Below are positions 9,424 through 17,765 of a DNA stretch of 64,000 nucleotides, piece after piece. The position numbers were made by a program, and so were the translations under genes. Location: the NCBI RefSeq assembly GCF_003026495.1, contig NZ_PYMA01000023.1, positions 1-64,000 of the forward strand. Reading direction: 5' to 3'. The stretch is from Photobacterium sanctipauli. Its GTDB lineage: Bacteria; Pseudomonadota; Gammaproteobacteria; Enterobacterales; Vibrionaceae. The number at the start of each line of letters is the position of its first letter. The first letter of the stretch is position 1. Below the pieces are notes generated by a model. The model was not told the origin of the DNA. It made no database searches and was given only the letters and a program-made list of their open reading frames with translations.

Positions 9424-10404
9424 ATGTTTAAGGCACTGGTTCTAAACCAAGAAGAGAAAAAAACTATCGCAAGTATCGACCAAATCGACGAATCACAATT
9501 GCCTGAAGGCGAAGTGCTGATCGATGTGGACTACTCTTCCCTAAACTACAAAGATGGCTTGGCCATCACGGGCAAAGGACGTATTGTTCGCCAATTCCCG
9601 ATGGTGCCGGGTATCGACCTAACGGGCACCGTTGCTGAGTCTTCCGATGATCGTTACCAGCCTGGTGACAAAGTGGTTCTAACCGGTTGGGGTGTGGGCG
9701 AAGGCCACTGGGGCGGTATGGCAGAAAAAGCCCGCCTGAAAGCCGACTGGCTTGTCCCGCTTCCAGCGAACCTTGACGGCAAGCAAACCATGATGATTGG
9801 CACCGCCGGTATCACTGCCATGCTATGCGTGCAGGCACTGGTCGATGCTGGTGTGAAGCCCGAATCAGGTGAAATTTTGGTTACCGGCGCCAGTGGCGGT
9901 GTTGGCTCGGTTGCCGTAACGCTATTGGCCCAGCTTGGCTACACCGTGGCAGCCGTGACTGGCCGCGCATCAGAAAATGGCGAATTGCTTAAATCTTTGG
10001 GTGCAAGCCGCATTGTAGAGCGCAGCGAACTTGAAGAACCTGCCCGCCCGCTAGAGAAGCAGCTATGGGCTGGCGCGGTAGATACGGTTGGCAGCAAGGT
10101 ATTGGCCAAAGTGCTTGCTCAGGTCGATTACGACGGTGCGGTTGCCGCTTGTGGCCTGGCTGGCGGTTTCGATCTACCCACCACCGTCATGCCGTTCATT
10201 CTTCGCAATGTAAAACTGCTGGGCATCGATTCGGTAATGTGCCCGTTCGAGAAACGCCAGCAGGCGTGGCAGAAGCTGGGTGAACTACTACCAGCAAGCT
10301 TTTTCGAGCAAGCTTGCCGCGAAGTTAGCCTAGAAGAAGTCGCAGACTGTGCCGAAGCAATCACCAATGGCCAAATCACTGGCCGCGTGGTGATTAAGCT
10401 ATAA
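9424..10404 (+). CDS. acuI: Acrylyl-CoA reductase / YhdH-type quinone oxidoreductase
   Basis: A 326-residue medium-chain dehydrogenase/reductase of the YhdH/AcuI family. The NADPH-binding loop GASGGVGSVA is at residues 155-164; there is no zinc-binding cysteine cluster, as expected for the quinone-oxidoreductase branch. AcuI proteins reduce toxic acryloyl-CoA to propionyl-CoA, relevant to marine bacteria that meet acrylate from DMSP. Substrate here is inferred from family. It is a single-gene unit between two terminators; inverted repeats in its promoter suggest a specific regulator. Confidence 0.85.
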   Translation: MFKALVLNQEEKKTIASIDQIDESQLPEGEVLIDVDYSSLNYKDGLAITGKGRIVRQFPMVPGIDLTGTVAESSDDRYQPGDKVVLTGWGVGEGHWGGMAEKARLKADWLVPLPANLDGKQTMMIGTAGITAMLCVQALVDAGVKPESGEILVTGASGGVGSVAVTLLAQLGYTVAAVTGRASENGELLKSLGASRIVERSELEEPARPLEKQLWAGAVDTVGSKVLAKVLAQVDYDGAVAACGLAGGFDLPTTVMPFILRNVKLLGIDSVMCPFEKRQQAWQKLGELLPASFFEQACREVSLEEVADCAEAITNGQITGRVVIKL

Positions 10405-10426
10405 AACCCCCTGTTTTAGCTAATCG

Positions 10427-10455
10427 AAGCCGGCAGTTTTACTGTCGGCTTTTTC
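10427..10455 (+). terminator. acuI terminator
   Basis: Hairpin AAGCCGGCAG-TTTTA-CTGTCGGCTT ending in a T run, about 22 bases after the acuI stop. One G-T pair in the stem. It also separates acuI from the convergent LysR gene. Confidence 0.88.
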
Positions 10456-10485
10456 ATTGCTATCAATGCAACGCCACTTTCTAGG

Positions 10486-11427
10486 CTATACAAACCCCAT
10501 ATCCCGGATACGCTTATCAATCAGCTTGCTGCACTCTTCCTTAATCAAATTACGTAACCAAATTTGTGATGCCGAATGCTCGCATCGCTGGTGCCAAATC
10601 AATGAATAGTCGAATGGCTTGAGCTCAAACGGCAAAGGCTTGATCACCAAATCTAACTTATCCGCCACCAAATACGCCAAGTCAGCCGGTACGGTGATGA
10701 TCAGCGGCATGGTGTCAACCACAGCCAGCGCCGCCTCAAGGTGATATGCCCGCAATACCATTTTACGCTGCGGATAATCGCGCAAGGCATCGTCAATCAA
10801 CGCCTTCACCCCATCACTGATCGCTATCATGGCGTGGGGATAATTGAGGTAATCATCCAGCGTAAGCGTTTTATCCGCCAAGGGGTGATGCTTCGACAAC
10901 ATGCAAAATACGCTAACAAGCCCGAGGTGATCGCTACATAGCGGATCAACCGGGCCTATCGGCCGGCAGATCGCCATATCACAACCATCGGTTGTCAGCT
11001 GGGTCATCAAATGATCATGCTGCAGCGGCGCAAACTCCAACGACAGCTTGGGGGCTTCGCTGTAGATACGCGGCAAGGCGAATGGCAAGATGGTTTGCAT
11101 CGCGTAATCGGTAGTGGCGATAACAAAGTGCTGCTCGCACTCCTGGGGGCGGAAGTCGTTGGGCGTCAGCAAGGTACGCATCGCCTCGAGCGGCTCATTG
11201 AGCTGCTCATTCAATTCCAGTGCCCGCTGCGTCGGCAGCAGCCGCTGCCCCTGGCGGGTGAAAAGCGGATCACCAATCAGATCCCGCAAGCGCCCCAGTA
11301 CGCGGCTCATCGCCGACTGGCTAAGGCTCAAACGCACCGCAGCTTTGCTGACGCTGCCTTCTTCTAACAACACTTTCAGTGCCACCAGCAGATTCAAGTC
11401 ACGGCGATAAACTTCTTCGAGCTCCAT
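10486..11427 (-). CDS. LysR family transcriptional regulator
   Basis: A 313-residue LysR-type regulator. The N-terminal winged helix-turn-helix spans about residues 10-70, with the recognition segment GSVSKAAVRLSLSQSAMSRVLGRLRD at about 24-49, followed by the two-lobed periplasmic-binding-like effector domain (about 95-300). The sequence resembles the NodD/LeuO-like group more than metabolic regulators such as CysB, but I cannot assign an effector or target. It is convergent with acuI and not divergent from any gene it could obviously control. Confidence 0.88.
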   Translation of the reverse strand: MELEEVYRRDLNLLVALKVLLEEGSVSKAAVRLSLSQSAMSRVLGRLRDLIGDPLFTRQGQRLLPTQRALELNEQLNEPLEAMRTLLTPNDFRPQECEQHFVIATTDYAMQTILPFALPRIYSEAPKLSLEFAPLQHDHLMTQLTTDGCDMAICRPIGPVDPLCSDHLGLVSVFCMLSKHHPLADKTLTLDDYLNYPHAMIAISDGVKALIDDALRDYPQRKMVLRAYHLEAALAVVDTMPLIITVPADLAYLVADKLDLVIKPLPFELKPFDYSLIWHQRCEHSASQIWLRNLIKEECSKLIDKRIRDMGFV

Positions 11428-11472
11428 AACCCACCTTTTTTTATCGAGACAATGGATATTATGTCGCGCCAG

Positions 11473-11501
11473 ATAAAAAAAATCCCGCTATAAAAGCGGG
11501 G
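11473..11501 (-). terminator. Terminator after 61-residue membrane protein gene
   Basis: On the minus strand, CCCCGC-TTTTATA-GCGGGA is followed by eight T residues. It follows the small membrane protein gene and isolates it from the LysR gene further along. Confidence 0.85.
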
Positions 11502-11551
11502 AAGCCCAAGAAAACTGGGGGAGTGTAGTCGATGTCTAAGCGAATAATGCC

Positions 11552-11737
11552 CTATTGATTATTTTCTTCTTCAAGCTCTGGCGAGTTCGTCAGTTCAAAC
11601 CAAAGGCCAAGGGCGGCGGCGATCAGCCCGCCGAGTGCAAACACACTCATTTCATTCGGGTTGCGCATAACAAGAGAGCAAAAAGTGATAAAGCACAACA
11701 CACAGTAAATGGTTAATCGATCCATCTGAGTCAACAT
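11552..11737 (-). CDS. Small two-helix membrane protein, function unknown
   Basis: A 61-residue protein with two hydrophobic segments (about 8-24 and 31-47) and an acidic C-terminus (ELEEENNQ). An upstream extension of the frame exists, but the start at 11737 is chosen because AGGAGG sits seven bases before it. It is monocistronic: a good terminator follows. I do not recognise the family. It is divergent from tusA. An inner-membrane location is likely; nothing in the sequence indicates a role. Confidence 0.7.
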   Translation of the reverse strand: MLTQMDRLTIYCVLCFITFCSLVMRNPNEMSVFALGGLIAAALGLWFELTNSPELEEENNQ

Positions 11738-11877
11738 ATCTATCCCTCCTAATCCTTTAGAAGATAAAGTTAATGACTTGTTAAATAAGTTACACGTTTT
11801 AATCCTATTTGCCAACCCTTATTGATTAATTCTTCTTCATCGGTATCATCAGCACCTTAAGAACAAGGTGTAGAACG

Positions 11878-12126
11878 ATGACTGCAATATTTGAAAACCC
11901 AACTCATAGCTTGGAAGCAGAAGGACTTCGCTGCCCAGAACCTGTCATGATGGTACGTAAGACAGTAAGAAAAATGGCGGAGGGCGATACCCTGCTTGTT
12001 ATCGCTGATGATCCTTCGACAACCCGTGATATTCCGAGCTTTTGCCGCTTTATGGATCACACCCTTGTCGCCGCCGAAACAGATAGCCTGCCATACCGCT
12101 ACCTGATCAAAAAAGGCACCGATTAA
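11878..12126 (+). CDS. tusA: Sulfur carrier protein TusA
   Basis: An 82-residue TusA/SirA family protein. It accepts a persulfide from the cysteine desulfurase IscS and passes sulfur on to the TusBCD-TusE relay for 2-thiolation of tRNA wobble uridine, and to molybdenum cofactor synthesis. The catalytic Cys is C19 within the family signature CPEP. Size matches E. coli TusA (81). It is monocistronic with a terminator just after the stop. Its product and MnmE/MnmG in this window act on the same tRNA position. Confidence 0.95.
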   Translation: MTAIFENPTHSLEAEGLRCPEPVMMVRKTVRKMAEGDTLLVIADDPSTTRDIPSFCRFMDHTLVAAETDSLPYRYLIKKGTD

Positions 12127-12155
12127 AAAAGGCAGCTCAATTGAGCTGCCTTTTT
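12125..12155. terminator. Bidirectional terminator between tusA and a small membrane protein gene
   Basis: A long perfect stem AAAAGGCAGCTCAA/TTGAGCTGCCTTTT with A and T runs on both sides follows the tusA stop. It can also end the convergent minus-strand transcript of the 82-residue gene. Confidence 0.9.
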
Positions 12156-12187
12156 CATTGTTCATGGTCGAATCGCGGTTATGCAGC

Positions 12188-12436
12188 TCACTGGCTGTCA
12201 TGCAGTTGTTGATGGGCTTTCTCTAAATCTTGACGCAGTTTGCGGATTTCTTTTTTCATTGGTGTCACATAACGCAAGCGCACCAAAGCATCGACCGAAA
12301 GATAAGTGGTAATAATCGCGCCTACCACCATGGGTAACCACATATCTGTCAGCACCATTCCCAAGATATTCAACGCCAATGCGGTATTAAATAACCAGAA
12401 TTGGCTTTGCGGTGAAATTGCAAGAAAACGTTCCAT
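12188..12436 (-). CDS. Small membrane protein with C-terminal coiled coil, function unknown
   Basis: An 82-residue protein: two hydrophobic segments (about 14-31 and 33-49) followed by a charged helix rich in K, E, Q and L (about 60-80, EIRKLRQDLEKAHQQL) that looks like a coiled coil. Start chosen at 12436 because AGGAGGGG lies four to five bases upstream; the frame could start five codons earlier. I do not recognise the family. It is convergent with tusA and followed, on the upstream side, by a parS-like site. Confidence 0.72.
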   Translation of the reverse strand: MERFLAISPQSQFWLFNTALALNILGMVLTDMWLPMVVGAIITTYLSVDALVRLRYVTPMKKEIRKLRQDLEKAHQQLHDSQ

Positions 12437-12559
12437 AACCCCTCCTAACAACCGTTCATCGGCACTGGTTTCACCTTATCATGCGGGTAATATCCACACT
12501 GCAACTAAGGTCACACTTTGCTAGGCTACACCGTTGCGAGCACCAGAAATACCGCGAGA

Positions 12560-12575
12560 TGTTTCACATGAAACA
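12560..12575. other. parS: parS-like ParB binding site
   Basis: TGTTTCACATGAAACA differs at one base from the parS consensus TGTTTCACGTGAAACA. It lies between the 82-residue membrane protein gene and the 3' end of the UPF0016 gene, about 20.7 kb from oriC. It is one of six such sites. Confidence 0.85.
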
Positions 12576-12603
12576 TCACGCCAATCATGTGCGAGCAGAC
12601 CAA

Positions 12604-13161
12604 TTACAAGCCCAATCCCGCAACCACCGCAAGGCCGATAAACAAGGCGGCGGTTATCTTGCGGATCAACCCCAACGGCATCTTATCGGCTGATAACTTG
12701 CCAATCAGTACCACTGGTACATTGGCCAGTAGCATACCTACGGTCGTACCTAGCACGACCAACCAGAGTGCATCACTGTACTTGGCCCCCAGCATGGTGG
12801 TTGCAACTTGGGTCTTGTCGCCGATTTCGGCAATAAAGAAGGCGATAAAGCTGGCAATGAACGGCCCCCGGTTAGAGATCTGCTCATCGTCATCGAGCTT
12901 ATCCGGGATCAAAATCCATCCGGCCATGGCCACAAAGCTCACCACCAATACCCACTTCAAAACATCCGGCGTCAGGTAATCTGCCACAACAACACCGAGC
13001 CAGGCCGCCAATGCATGGTTGGCAATGGTGGCGAAAAAGATAGCCAAGATAATAGGAATGGGCTTGCGGTAGCGGCTTGCCAACAATAGCGATAATAATT
13101 GGGTCTTATCGCCAATTTCAGCCAGGGCAACGGTAGTAATAGAAACAGCTAAAACGCTCAC
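12604..13161 (-). CDS. mneA: UPF0016/GDT1 family manganese exporter (MneA type)
   Basis: A 185-residue inner-membrane protein with six predicted helices in two repeated halves, each with the family motif EIGDKTQ (residues 15-21 and 112-118), which forms the cation site. UPF0016 proteins (human TMEM165, yeast Gdt1, V. cholerae MneA) move Mn2+ or Ca2+; MneA exports Mn2+. I use the GTG at 13161 because the protein then begins just before the conserved first helix; the frame remains open upstream to 13230, but that part overlaps the riboswitch expression region. A yybP-ykoY riboswitch upstream strongly supports manganese-controlled expression. Confidence 0.9.
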   Translation of the reverse strand: MSVLAVSITTVALAEIGDKTQLLSLLLASRYRKPIPIILAIFFATIANHALAAWLGVVVADYLTPDVLKWVLVVSFVAMAGWILIPDKLDDDEQISNRGPFIASFIAFFIAEIGDKTQVATTMLGAKYSDALWLVVLGTTVGMLLANVPVVLIGKLSADKMPLGLIRKITAALFIGLAVVAGLGL

Positions 13162-13237
13162 AGGGTGCTCTTGGGGGCGAGGATATTTATTTTTACCATA
13201 GACAAACAGGCACGCCCCACCCCGGTTCATGCTGGTT

Positions 13238-13356
13238 TGCCAATGGTCTCGCTAAACTCACTAGTAGGATTGCGTGAGTCATAAACGCCATGAAGATTTT
13301 GCTTCAATTATGTTGACGTTTATCTCGTTGGGACGAGAAGCTACTCCCCAAAGGAG
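13238..13356 (-). ncRNA. yybP-ykoY manganese riboswitch
   Basis: On the minus strand the RNA begins with CCTTTGGGGAGTAGC and ends with GCGAGACCATTGG, which are the conserved 5' and 3' strands of the yybP-ykoY aptamer. Between them, AACGTCAACA and further hairpins (GAAGC...TCTTC; CTCACGC...GTGAG) fit the three-way junction. This class senses Mn2+ and turns on exporters. A promoter precedes it: TTGATC (13385-13390), 17 bp, TAGAAT (13362-13367). No terminator with a T tract lies between aptamer and gene, so control of translation is more likely than of termination. Confidence 0.88.
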
Positions 13357-13361
13357 CGTGA

Positions 13362-13390
13362 ATTCTAACCAGCTTTACCACAGGGATCAA
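13362..13390 (-). promoter_or_regulatory. Promoter of riboswitch-UPF0016 transcript
   Basis: TTGATC (13385-13390) and TAGAAT (13362-13367) with a 17-bp spacer on the minus strand; transcription would begin immediately before the aptamer's first conserved strand. Confidence 0.65.
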
Positions 13391-13393
13391 CCG

Positions 13394-13425
13394 ATAAAAA
13401 AAGAGCCTTTCGGCTCTTTCTTTAT
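13394..13425 (-). terminator. Terminator after OmpA-type lipoprotein gene
   Basis: Minus strand: AAAGAGCC-GAAA-GGCTCTTT followed by seven T residues, about 17 bases after the lipoprotein stop codon. Confidence 0.9.
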
Positions 13426-13441
13426 CGTCAGCACTGAGCGA

Positions 13442-14131
13442 TTACGATGTTGGGCTCAAGACGATCTCAACACGGCGGTTCTCGGCACGGCCTTGTTCAG
13501 ACGAGTTTGAGGCAATTGGGTGTGCCTCGCCCATGCCCTTGGTAATAATACGGTTACCGGCAACCCCATCGCGAACCAGCTGGTTGGTCACCTCGCTCGC
13601 TCGTACTTGCGACAGGCGCAGGTTGTACGACTCCGAACCGGTGCTATCAGTGAAGCCGTAAACATTGAGCATGGTTTTGTCATACTCTTTGGCAACGATA
13701 GCAACGTTGTACAAGGCTTTCTTGGCTCGGGTGCTCAGGTCGGTTTGGTCGACACCAAAAGTAATTTCATTCGGCATGTTTAGCACAATATTGTCGCCAT
13801 CTCGGGTTACGCTGATCCCCGTTGATTGCAATTGCTTACGCAGCTCAGCTTCTTGCACATCCATGTAGTAACCAATACCGCCGCCAAGCGCTGCGCCTGA
13901 AGCCGCGCCAATTAGCGCCCCCTTGCCACGGTCGCTCTTGCTTGATGAGGCAACCCCAATCGCCGCACCAGTAACAGCACCAATCAGTGCTCCGCTGGTC
14001 GCCTTGGCCGTTTGCTCCTCGCCCGTGTATGGGTTGGTCGTTGAACAGCCTGTTGCGACAACAGCGACAGCCGTTGCCATTGCTAAATTGCGTGCCCATT
14101 TGCCAGAGCGGCGTGAAATACTCAAATCCAT
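13442..14131 (-). CDS. Outer-membrane lipoprotein with glycine-zipper and OmpA domains (YiaD-like)
   Basis: A 229-residue lipoprotein. The lipobox VATGC places the lipidated cysteine at residue 29. A glycine-zipper segment follows (about 45-90, repeats such as GALIGAVTGAAIGVA and GAASGAALGGGIGYY), then an OmpA-like peptidoglycan-binding domain (about 115-225) with TDSTGSESYNLRLSQVRA and the final RRVEI strand. This layout equals E. coli YiaD, a peptidoglycan-anchored outer-membrane lipoprotein. The start at 14131 gives a typical type II signal and has AGGGA upstream; 16 extra codons are open upstream but lack signal features. Confidence 0.9.
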   Translation of the reverse strand: MDLSISRRSGKWARNLAMATAVAVVATGCSTTNPYTGEEQTAKATSGALIGAVTGAAIGVASSSKSDRGKGALIGAASGAALGGGIGYYMDVQEAELRKQLQSTGISVTRDGDNIVLNMPNEITFGVDQTDLSTRAKKALYNVAIVAKEYDKTMLNVYGFTDSTGSESYNLRLSQVRASEVTNQLVRDGVAGNRIITKGMGEAHPIASNSSEQGRAENRRVEIVLSPTS

Positions 14132-14413
14132 CTTATCATCCCTATGTCTCGGCTTAGCGCCGATGTCGTTGTGGCGCATCGAAATGATGCGGTATTTAGA
14201 GGCTATATTGTAGCGCTGGGAAATTTGCCGTTATCAGAACAATGTAAAATTGCCCCATTGAGCTTGAACACCTTTCCCCCCTTCCAACTAATTTAAGCAA
14301 AATCATTAAAGATGACCAAAAAACATGCACAAGAGCTACTAGCGTAATGGCTGTCGGGGTATACTGGATAGTTACGAAATTTCTATTAATCCATTAATCA
14401 CGCGAAGCTGACA

Positions 14414-15325
14414 ATGCAGAAATACGATATTAAAACCTTTCAGGGCATGATCCTCGCGCTGCAGGATTACTGGGGCCAGCAAGGTTGTACTATTGTGCAA
14501 CCTTTGGACATGGAAGTAGGTGCAGGTACCTCTCACCCAATGACATGTCTACGAGCTCTAGGTCCAGAACCTATTGCAGCAGCGTATGTACAACCATCTC
14601 GTCGACCAACTGATGGCCGCTACGGTGAAAACCCTAACCGCCTTCAGCACTACTACCAGTTCCAGGTGATCATCAAGCCATCACCAGACAACATTCAGGA
14701 ACTGTACCTAGGCTCGGTAGAAGCGCTGGGTATCGACACCCAAATCCACGACATTCGTTTCGTTGAAGATAACTGGGAAAACCCAACTCTGGGTGCCTGG
14801 GGTCTTGGCTGGGAAGTTTGGCTAAACGGCATGGAAGTGACTCAGTTCACTTACTTCCAGCAGGTTGGCGGCCTTGAGTGTAAGCCTGTAACGGGTGAAA
14901 TCACTTACGGTATCGAGCGTCTGGCAATGTACATCCAGGGCGTAGACTCTGTATACGATCTTGTTTGGACTGATGGCCCGCTAGGTAAAGTAACCTATGG
15001 TGACATTTTCCACCAAAACGAAGTTGAGCAGTCTACTTACAACTTCGAGCACGCCGACGTTGATTTCCTATTCACCTTCTTCGACCAGTGCGAGAAAGAG
15101 TGTCAGGAGCTACTAGCACTTGAGAAGCCACTGCCGCTTCCTGCTTATGAGCGTATCCTGAAAGCAGGCCATGCTTTCAACTTACTTGATGCCCGTAAGG
15201 CTGTCTCGGTTACCGAGCGCCAGCGTTACATCCTGCGTATTCGCAACCTAACCAAGCAAGTTGCCGAAGCTTACTACGCATCCCGTGAAGCACTTGGCTT
15301 CCCTATGTGCAAAACCAACAAGTAA
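14414..15325 (+). CDS. glyQ: Glycine--tRNA ligase alpha subunit
   Basis: A 303-residue class II synthetase catalytic subunit of the bacterial alpha2beta2 GlyRS. It activates glycine with ATP. Conserved blocks visible include the N-terminal [20 protein letters not shown] (residues 19-38) and the [21 protein letters not shown] region. Length is identical to E. coli GlyQ. glyS follows after nine bases, so expression is coupled. Confidence 0.98.
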   Translation: MQKYDIKTFQGMILALQDYWGQQGCTIVQPLDMEVGAGTSHPMTCLRALGPEPIAAAYVQPSRRPTDGRYGENPNRLQHYYQFQVIIKPSPDNIQELYLGSVEALGIDTQIHDIRFVEDNWENPTLGAWGLGWEVWLNGMEVTQFTYFQQVGGLECKPVTGEITYGIERLAMYIQGVDSVYDLVWTDGPLGKVTYGDIFHQNEVEQSTYNFEHADVDFLFTFFDQCEKECQELLALEKPLPLPAYERILKAGHAFNLLDARKAVSVTERQRYILRIRNLTKQVAEAYYASREALGFPMCKTNK

Positions 15326-15334
15326 GGATCTGGC

Positions 15335-17404
15335 ATGAGCGAAAAGAATTTCCTTATCGAACTGGGCACCGAAGAGCTGCCACCAAAAGCATTACGCACA
15401 CTGGCAGAAGCATTTGCATCCAACTTCGAAGCTGAGCTAACCGCAGCCGATCTTGCGCACCAAGGTGTGGAATGGTTTGCTGCCCCTCGCCGTCTGGCAC
15501 TTAAAGTAACCGCAATGGCCGAAGGCCAAGCCGACAAAGTCGTTGAAAAGCGTGGCCCTGCAGTCACTGCGGCTTTTGACGCCGAAGGCAACCCAACCAA
15601 GGCTGCACAAGGTTGGGCGCGCGGTAACGGTATCAGCGTTGAGCAGGCTGAACGCCTAAAAACAGACAAGGGCGAATGGTTGCTGTACAAGCAAGAAGTC
15701 AAGGGCAAGCCGGCCCAAGAGCTACTTAGCACACTGGCAGCCAATGCCCTTGCCAAGTTGCCTATTCCAAAGCCAATGCGCTGGGGTGACAAAGACACCC
15801 AATTTATCCGCCCGGTTAAAACGCTGACCATGCTTCTGGGTGACGAGCTGATCCCGGGAACCATCCTGGGTGTGGACTCAGGCCGTATTATCCGCGGTCA
15901 CCGCTTCATGGGTGAAGCTGAATTCACCATCGACAATGCCGACCAATACCCTGCTATCTTGGAAGAGCGCGGCAAGGTAATGGCTGACTACGAAGCACGT
16001 AAAGCTATCATCCTTGCTGACGCGAAAAAAGCCGCGGAAGAAGTGGGTGGTATCGCTGACTTGGAAGACGAGCTGGTTGAAGAAGTGACCTCTTTGGTTG
16101 AGTGGCCGGTTGTCCTAACCGCCTCTTTCGAAGAAGACTTCCTAAACGTCCCTTCTGAAGCCTTGGTTTACACCATGAAGGGCGACCAGAAGTACTTCCC
16201 GGTTTACGACGCCGAAGGCAACCTAGTGCCTAAGTTCATCTTCGTATCGAACATCGTGTCTAAAGACCCACGCCAGATCATCGAAGGTAACGAGAAAGTT
16301 GTCCGCCCTCGCCTTGCCGATGCGGAGTTCTTCTTTAACACCGACCGCAAGCGTCCATTAATTGATCGCCTGCCTGAGCTGGAAAGCGCAATCTTCCAGA
16401 AGCAACTAGGTACTATCAAAGACAAGACGGATCGCATCACCGAGCTTGCTGGCTACATTGCCGACAAGATCAATGCCGATGTCGACAACGCTAAGCGTGC
16501 TGGTTTGCTGGCCAAGTGTGACCTAATGACATCAATGGTATTCGAATTTACCGATACCCAGGGTGTTATGGGCATGCACTATGCGCGCCACGACGGTGAA
16601 GCCGAAGAAGTGGCACTGGCGCTTAACGAGCAGTACATGCCTCGCTTTGCCGGTGACGAGCTACCAAGCACGGGTGTGTCTGCCGCCGTTGCGATGGCAG
16701 ACAAGCTAGATACCCTAGTGGGTATCTTTGGCATCGGCCAGGCACCGAAAGGCAGCGATCCATTTGCGCTACGCCGTGCCGCCCTGGGTGTGCTTCGTAT
16801 CATCGTCGAAAAAGGTTACGATCTTGACCTTACCGATCTTATCGCTAAGGCGCGTACCCTGTTTGGTGACAAGCTGACTAACGACAATGTCGAAGCCGAT
16901 GTTATCGACTTCATGCTTGGCCGCTTCCGTGCTTGGTACCAAGACGAAGGCCACAGCGTTGATGTTATCCAGGCAGTGCTTGCACGCCGTCCAACCCAGC
17001 CTGCAGACTTTGACAAGCGTGTTAAAGCAGTGAGCCACTTCCGCTCACTCGACGCGGCTGAGTCGTTGGCAGCAGCCAACAAGCGTGTGGGTAACATCCT
17101 GGCTAAGTTCGATGGCGAGCTACCTGCTGCGATCGATAACAACCTGCTGGTCGAAGATGCTGAGAAAGCCTTGGCTGAAAAAGTTGAAGCAATGGTTGCG
17201 ACCCTTGCGCCTGTTTTTGCCGAAGGCGACTACCAGCAAGCTCTATCAGAACTTGCCACCCTGCGCGACAATGTCGATGCCTTCTTCGACAACGTGATGG
17301 TTATGGCAGACGACGAGCAGCTAAAAGTGAACCGTCTAACGATGCTTAACCAGCTTCGTAACGAGTTCCTAAAAGTAGCTGATATTTCTGTTCTGCAGAA
17401 GTAA
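15335..17404 (+). CDS. glyS: Glycine--tRNA ligase beta subunit
   Basis: A 689-residue beta subunit, same length as E. coli GlyS. It binds tRNA-Gly and is needed for aminoacylation by GlyQ. The N-terminus [14 protein letters not shown] is the family signature, a central HD-like fold carries [11 protein letters not shown], and the C-terminal part (about 580-680) is the DALR-type anticodon-binding domain. A terminator follows directly, so glyQS is a two-gene operon. Confidence 0.98.
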   Translation: MSEKNFLIELGTEELPPKALRTLAEAFASNFEAELTAADLAHQGVEWFAAPRRLALKVTAMAEGQADKVVEKRGPAVTAAFDAEGNPTKAAQGWARGNGISVEQAERLKTDKGEWLLYKQEVKGKPAQELLSTLAANALAKLPIPKPMRWGDKDTQFIRPVKTLTMLLGDELIPGTILGVDSGRIIRGHRFMGEAEFTIDNADQYPAILEERGKVMADYEARKAIILADAKKAAEEVGGIADLEDELVEEVTSLVEWPVVLTASFEEDFLNVPSEALVYTMKGDQKYFPVYDAEGNLVPKFIFVSNIVSKDPRQIIEGNEKVVRPRLADAEFFFNTDRKRPLIDRLPELESAIFQKQLGTIKDKTDRITELAGYIADKINADVDNAKRAGLLAKCDLMTSMVFEFTDTQGVMGMHYARHDGEAEEVALALNEQYMPRFAGDELPSTGVSAAVAMADKLDTLVGIFGIGQAPKGSDPFALRRAALGVLRIIVEKGYDLDLTDLIAKARTLFGDKLTNDNVEADVIDFMLGRFRAWYQDEGHSVDVIQAVLARRPTQPADFDKRVKAVSHFRSLDAAESLAAANKRVGNILAKFDGELPAAIDNNLLVEDAEKALAEKVEAMVATLAPVFAEGDYQQALSELATLRDNVDAFFDNVMVMADDEQLKVNRLTMLNQLRNEFLKVADISVLQK

Positions 17405-17428
17405 CCACTGCTAGCACCAACCCATATC

Positions 17429-17455
17429 AAAACCCCGGCCTGCCGGGGTTTTTTC
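17429..17455 (+). terminator. glyQS terminator
   Basis: AACCCCGGC-CT-GCCGGGGTT followed by TTTT, 25 bases after the glyS stop. Confidence 0.92.
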
Positions 17456-17539
17456 TTATCTAACTCCCGTGCTATACCTTAGCCAAACAACCAAGCTATT
17501 CACCTCAGCCACGTTGCCGCCACCAACAAACTCGAGCCC

Positions 17540-17555
17540 TGTTTCATGTGAAACA
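17540..17555. other. parS: parS-like ParB binding site
   Basis: TGTTTCATGTGAAACA differs at one base from the parS consensus TGTTTCACGTGAAACA. It lies in the glyS-avtA gap, paired with another site 81 bases away. Confidence 0.87.
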
Positions 17556-17620
17556 TCGGCGAGTTTCATTCAGTCAATTCCCTACAGCAGTTCCCTAACA
17601 TTAGCCCACTGCCACCACTG

Positions 17621-17636
17621 TGTTTCACGTGAAACC
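17621..17636. other. parS: parS-like ParB binding site
   Basis: TGTTTCACGTGAAACC matches the parS consensus except for the last base, and the central 14 bp GTTTCACGTGAAAC is a perfect palindrome. Confidence 0.9.
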
Positions 17637-17765
17637 TCCAACCAGTATTCGCCTATAGTTTAAAGGTTCCCCTAGACGAATCATTAAGGTATGTTGAAGG
17701 AAAGCACAACATAACCACTACCAATTCGCAAAAAACAAAATTGAAGTCCGAGGCAAGAAGTAAAG

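Larger units (their letters stand above)
17405..17765. other. glyS-avtA intergenic region
   Basis: A 361-base gap that holds the glyQS terminator and two parS-like sites 81 bases apart (17540 and 17621). The rest contains short open frames without features and presumably the avtA promoter; a purine-rich GAGGCAAGAAG precedes the avtA start. Confidence 0.6.

Noticed and set aside
14180-14413. Possible glycine riboswitch or T-box before glyQ
   Set aside because: I saw no conserved aptamer sequence or terminator; only a plain intergenic region with a TATACT -10-like element.
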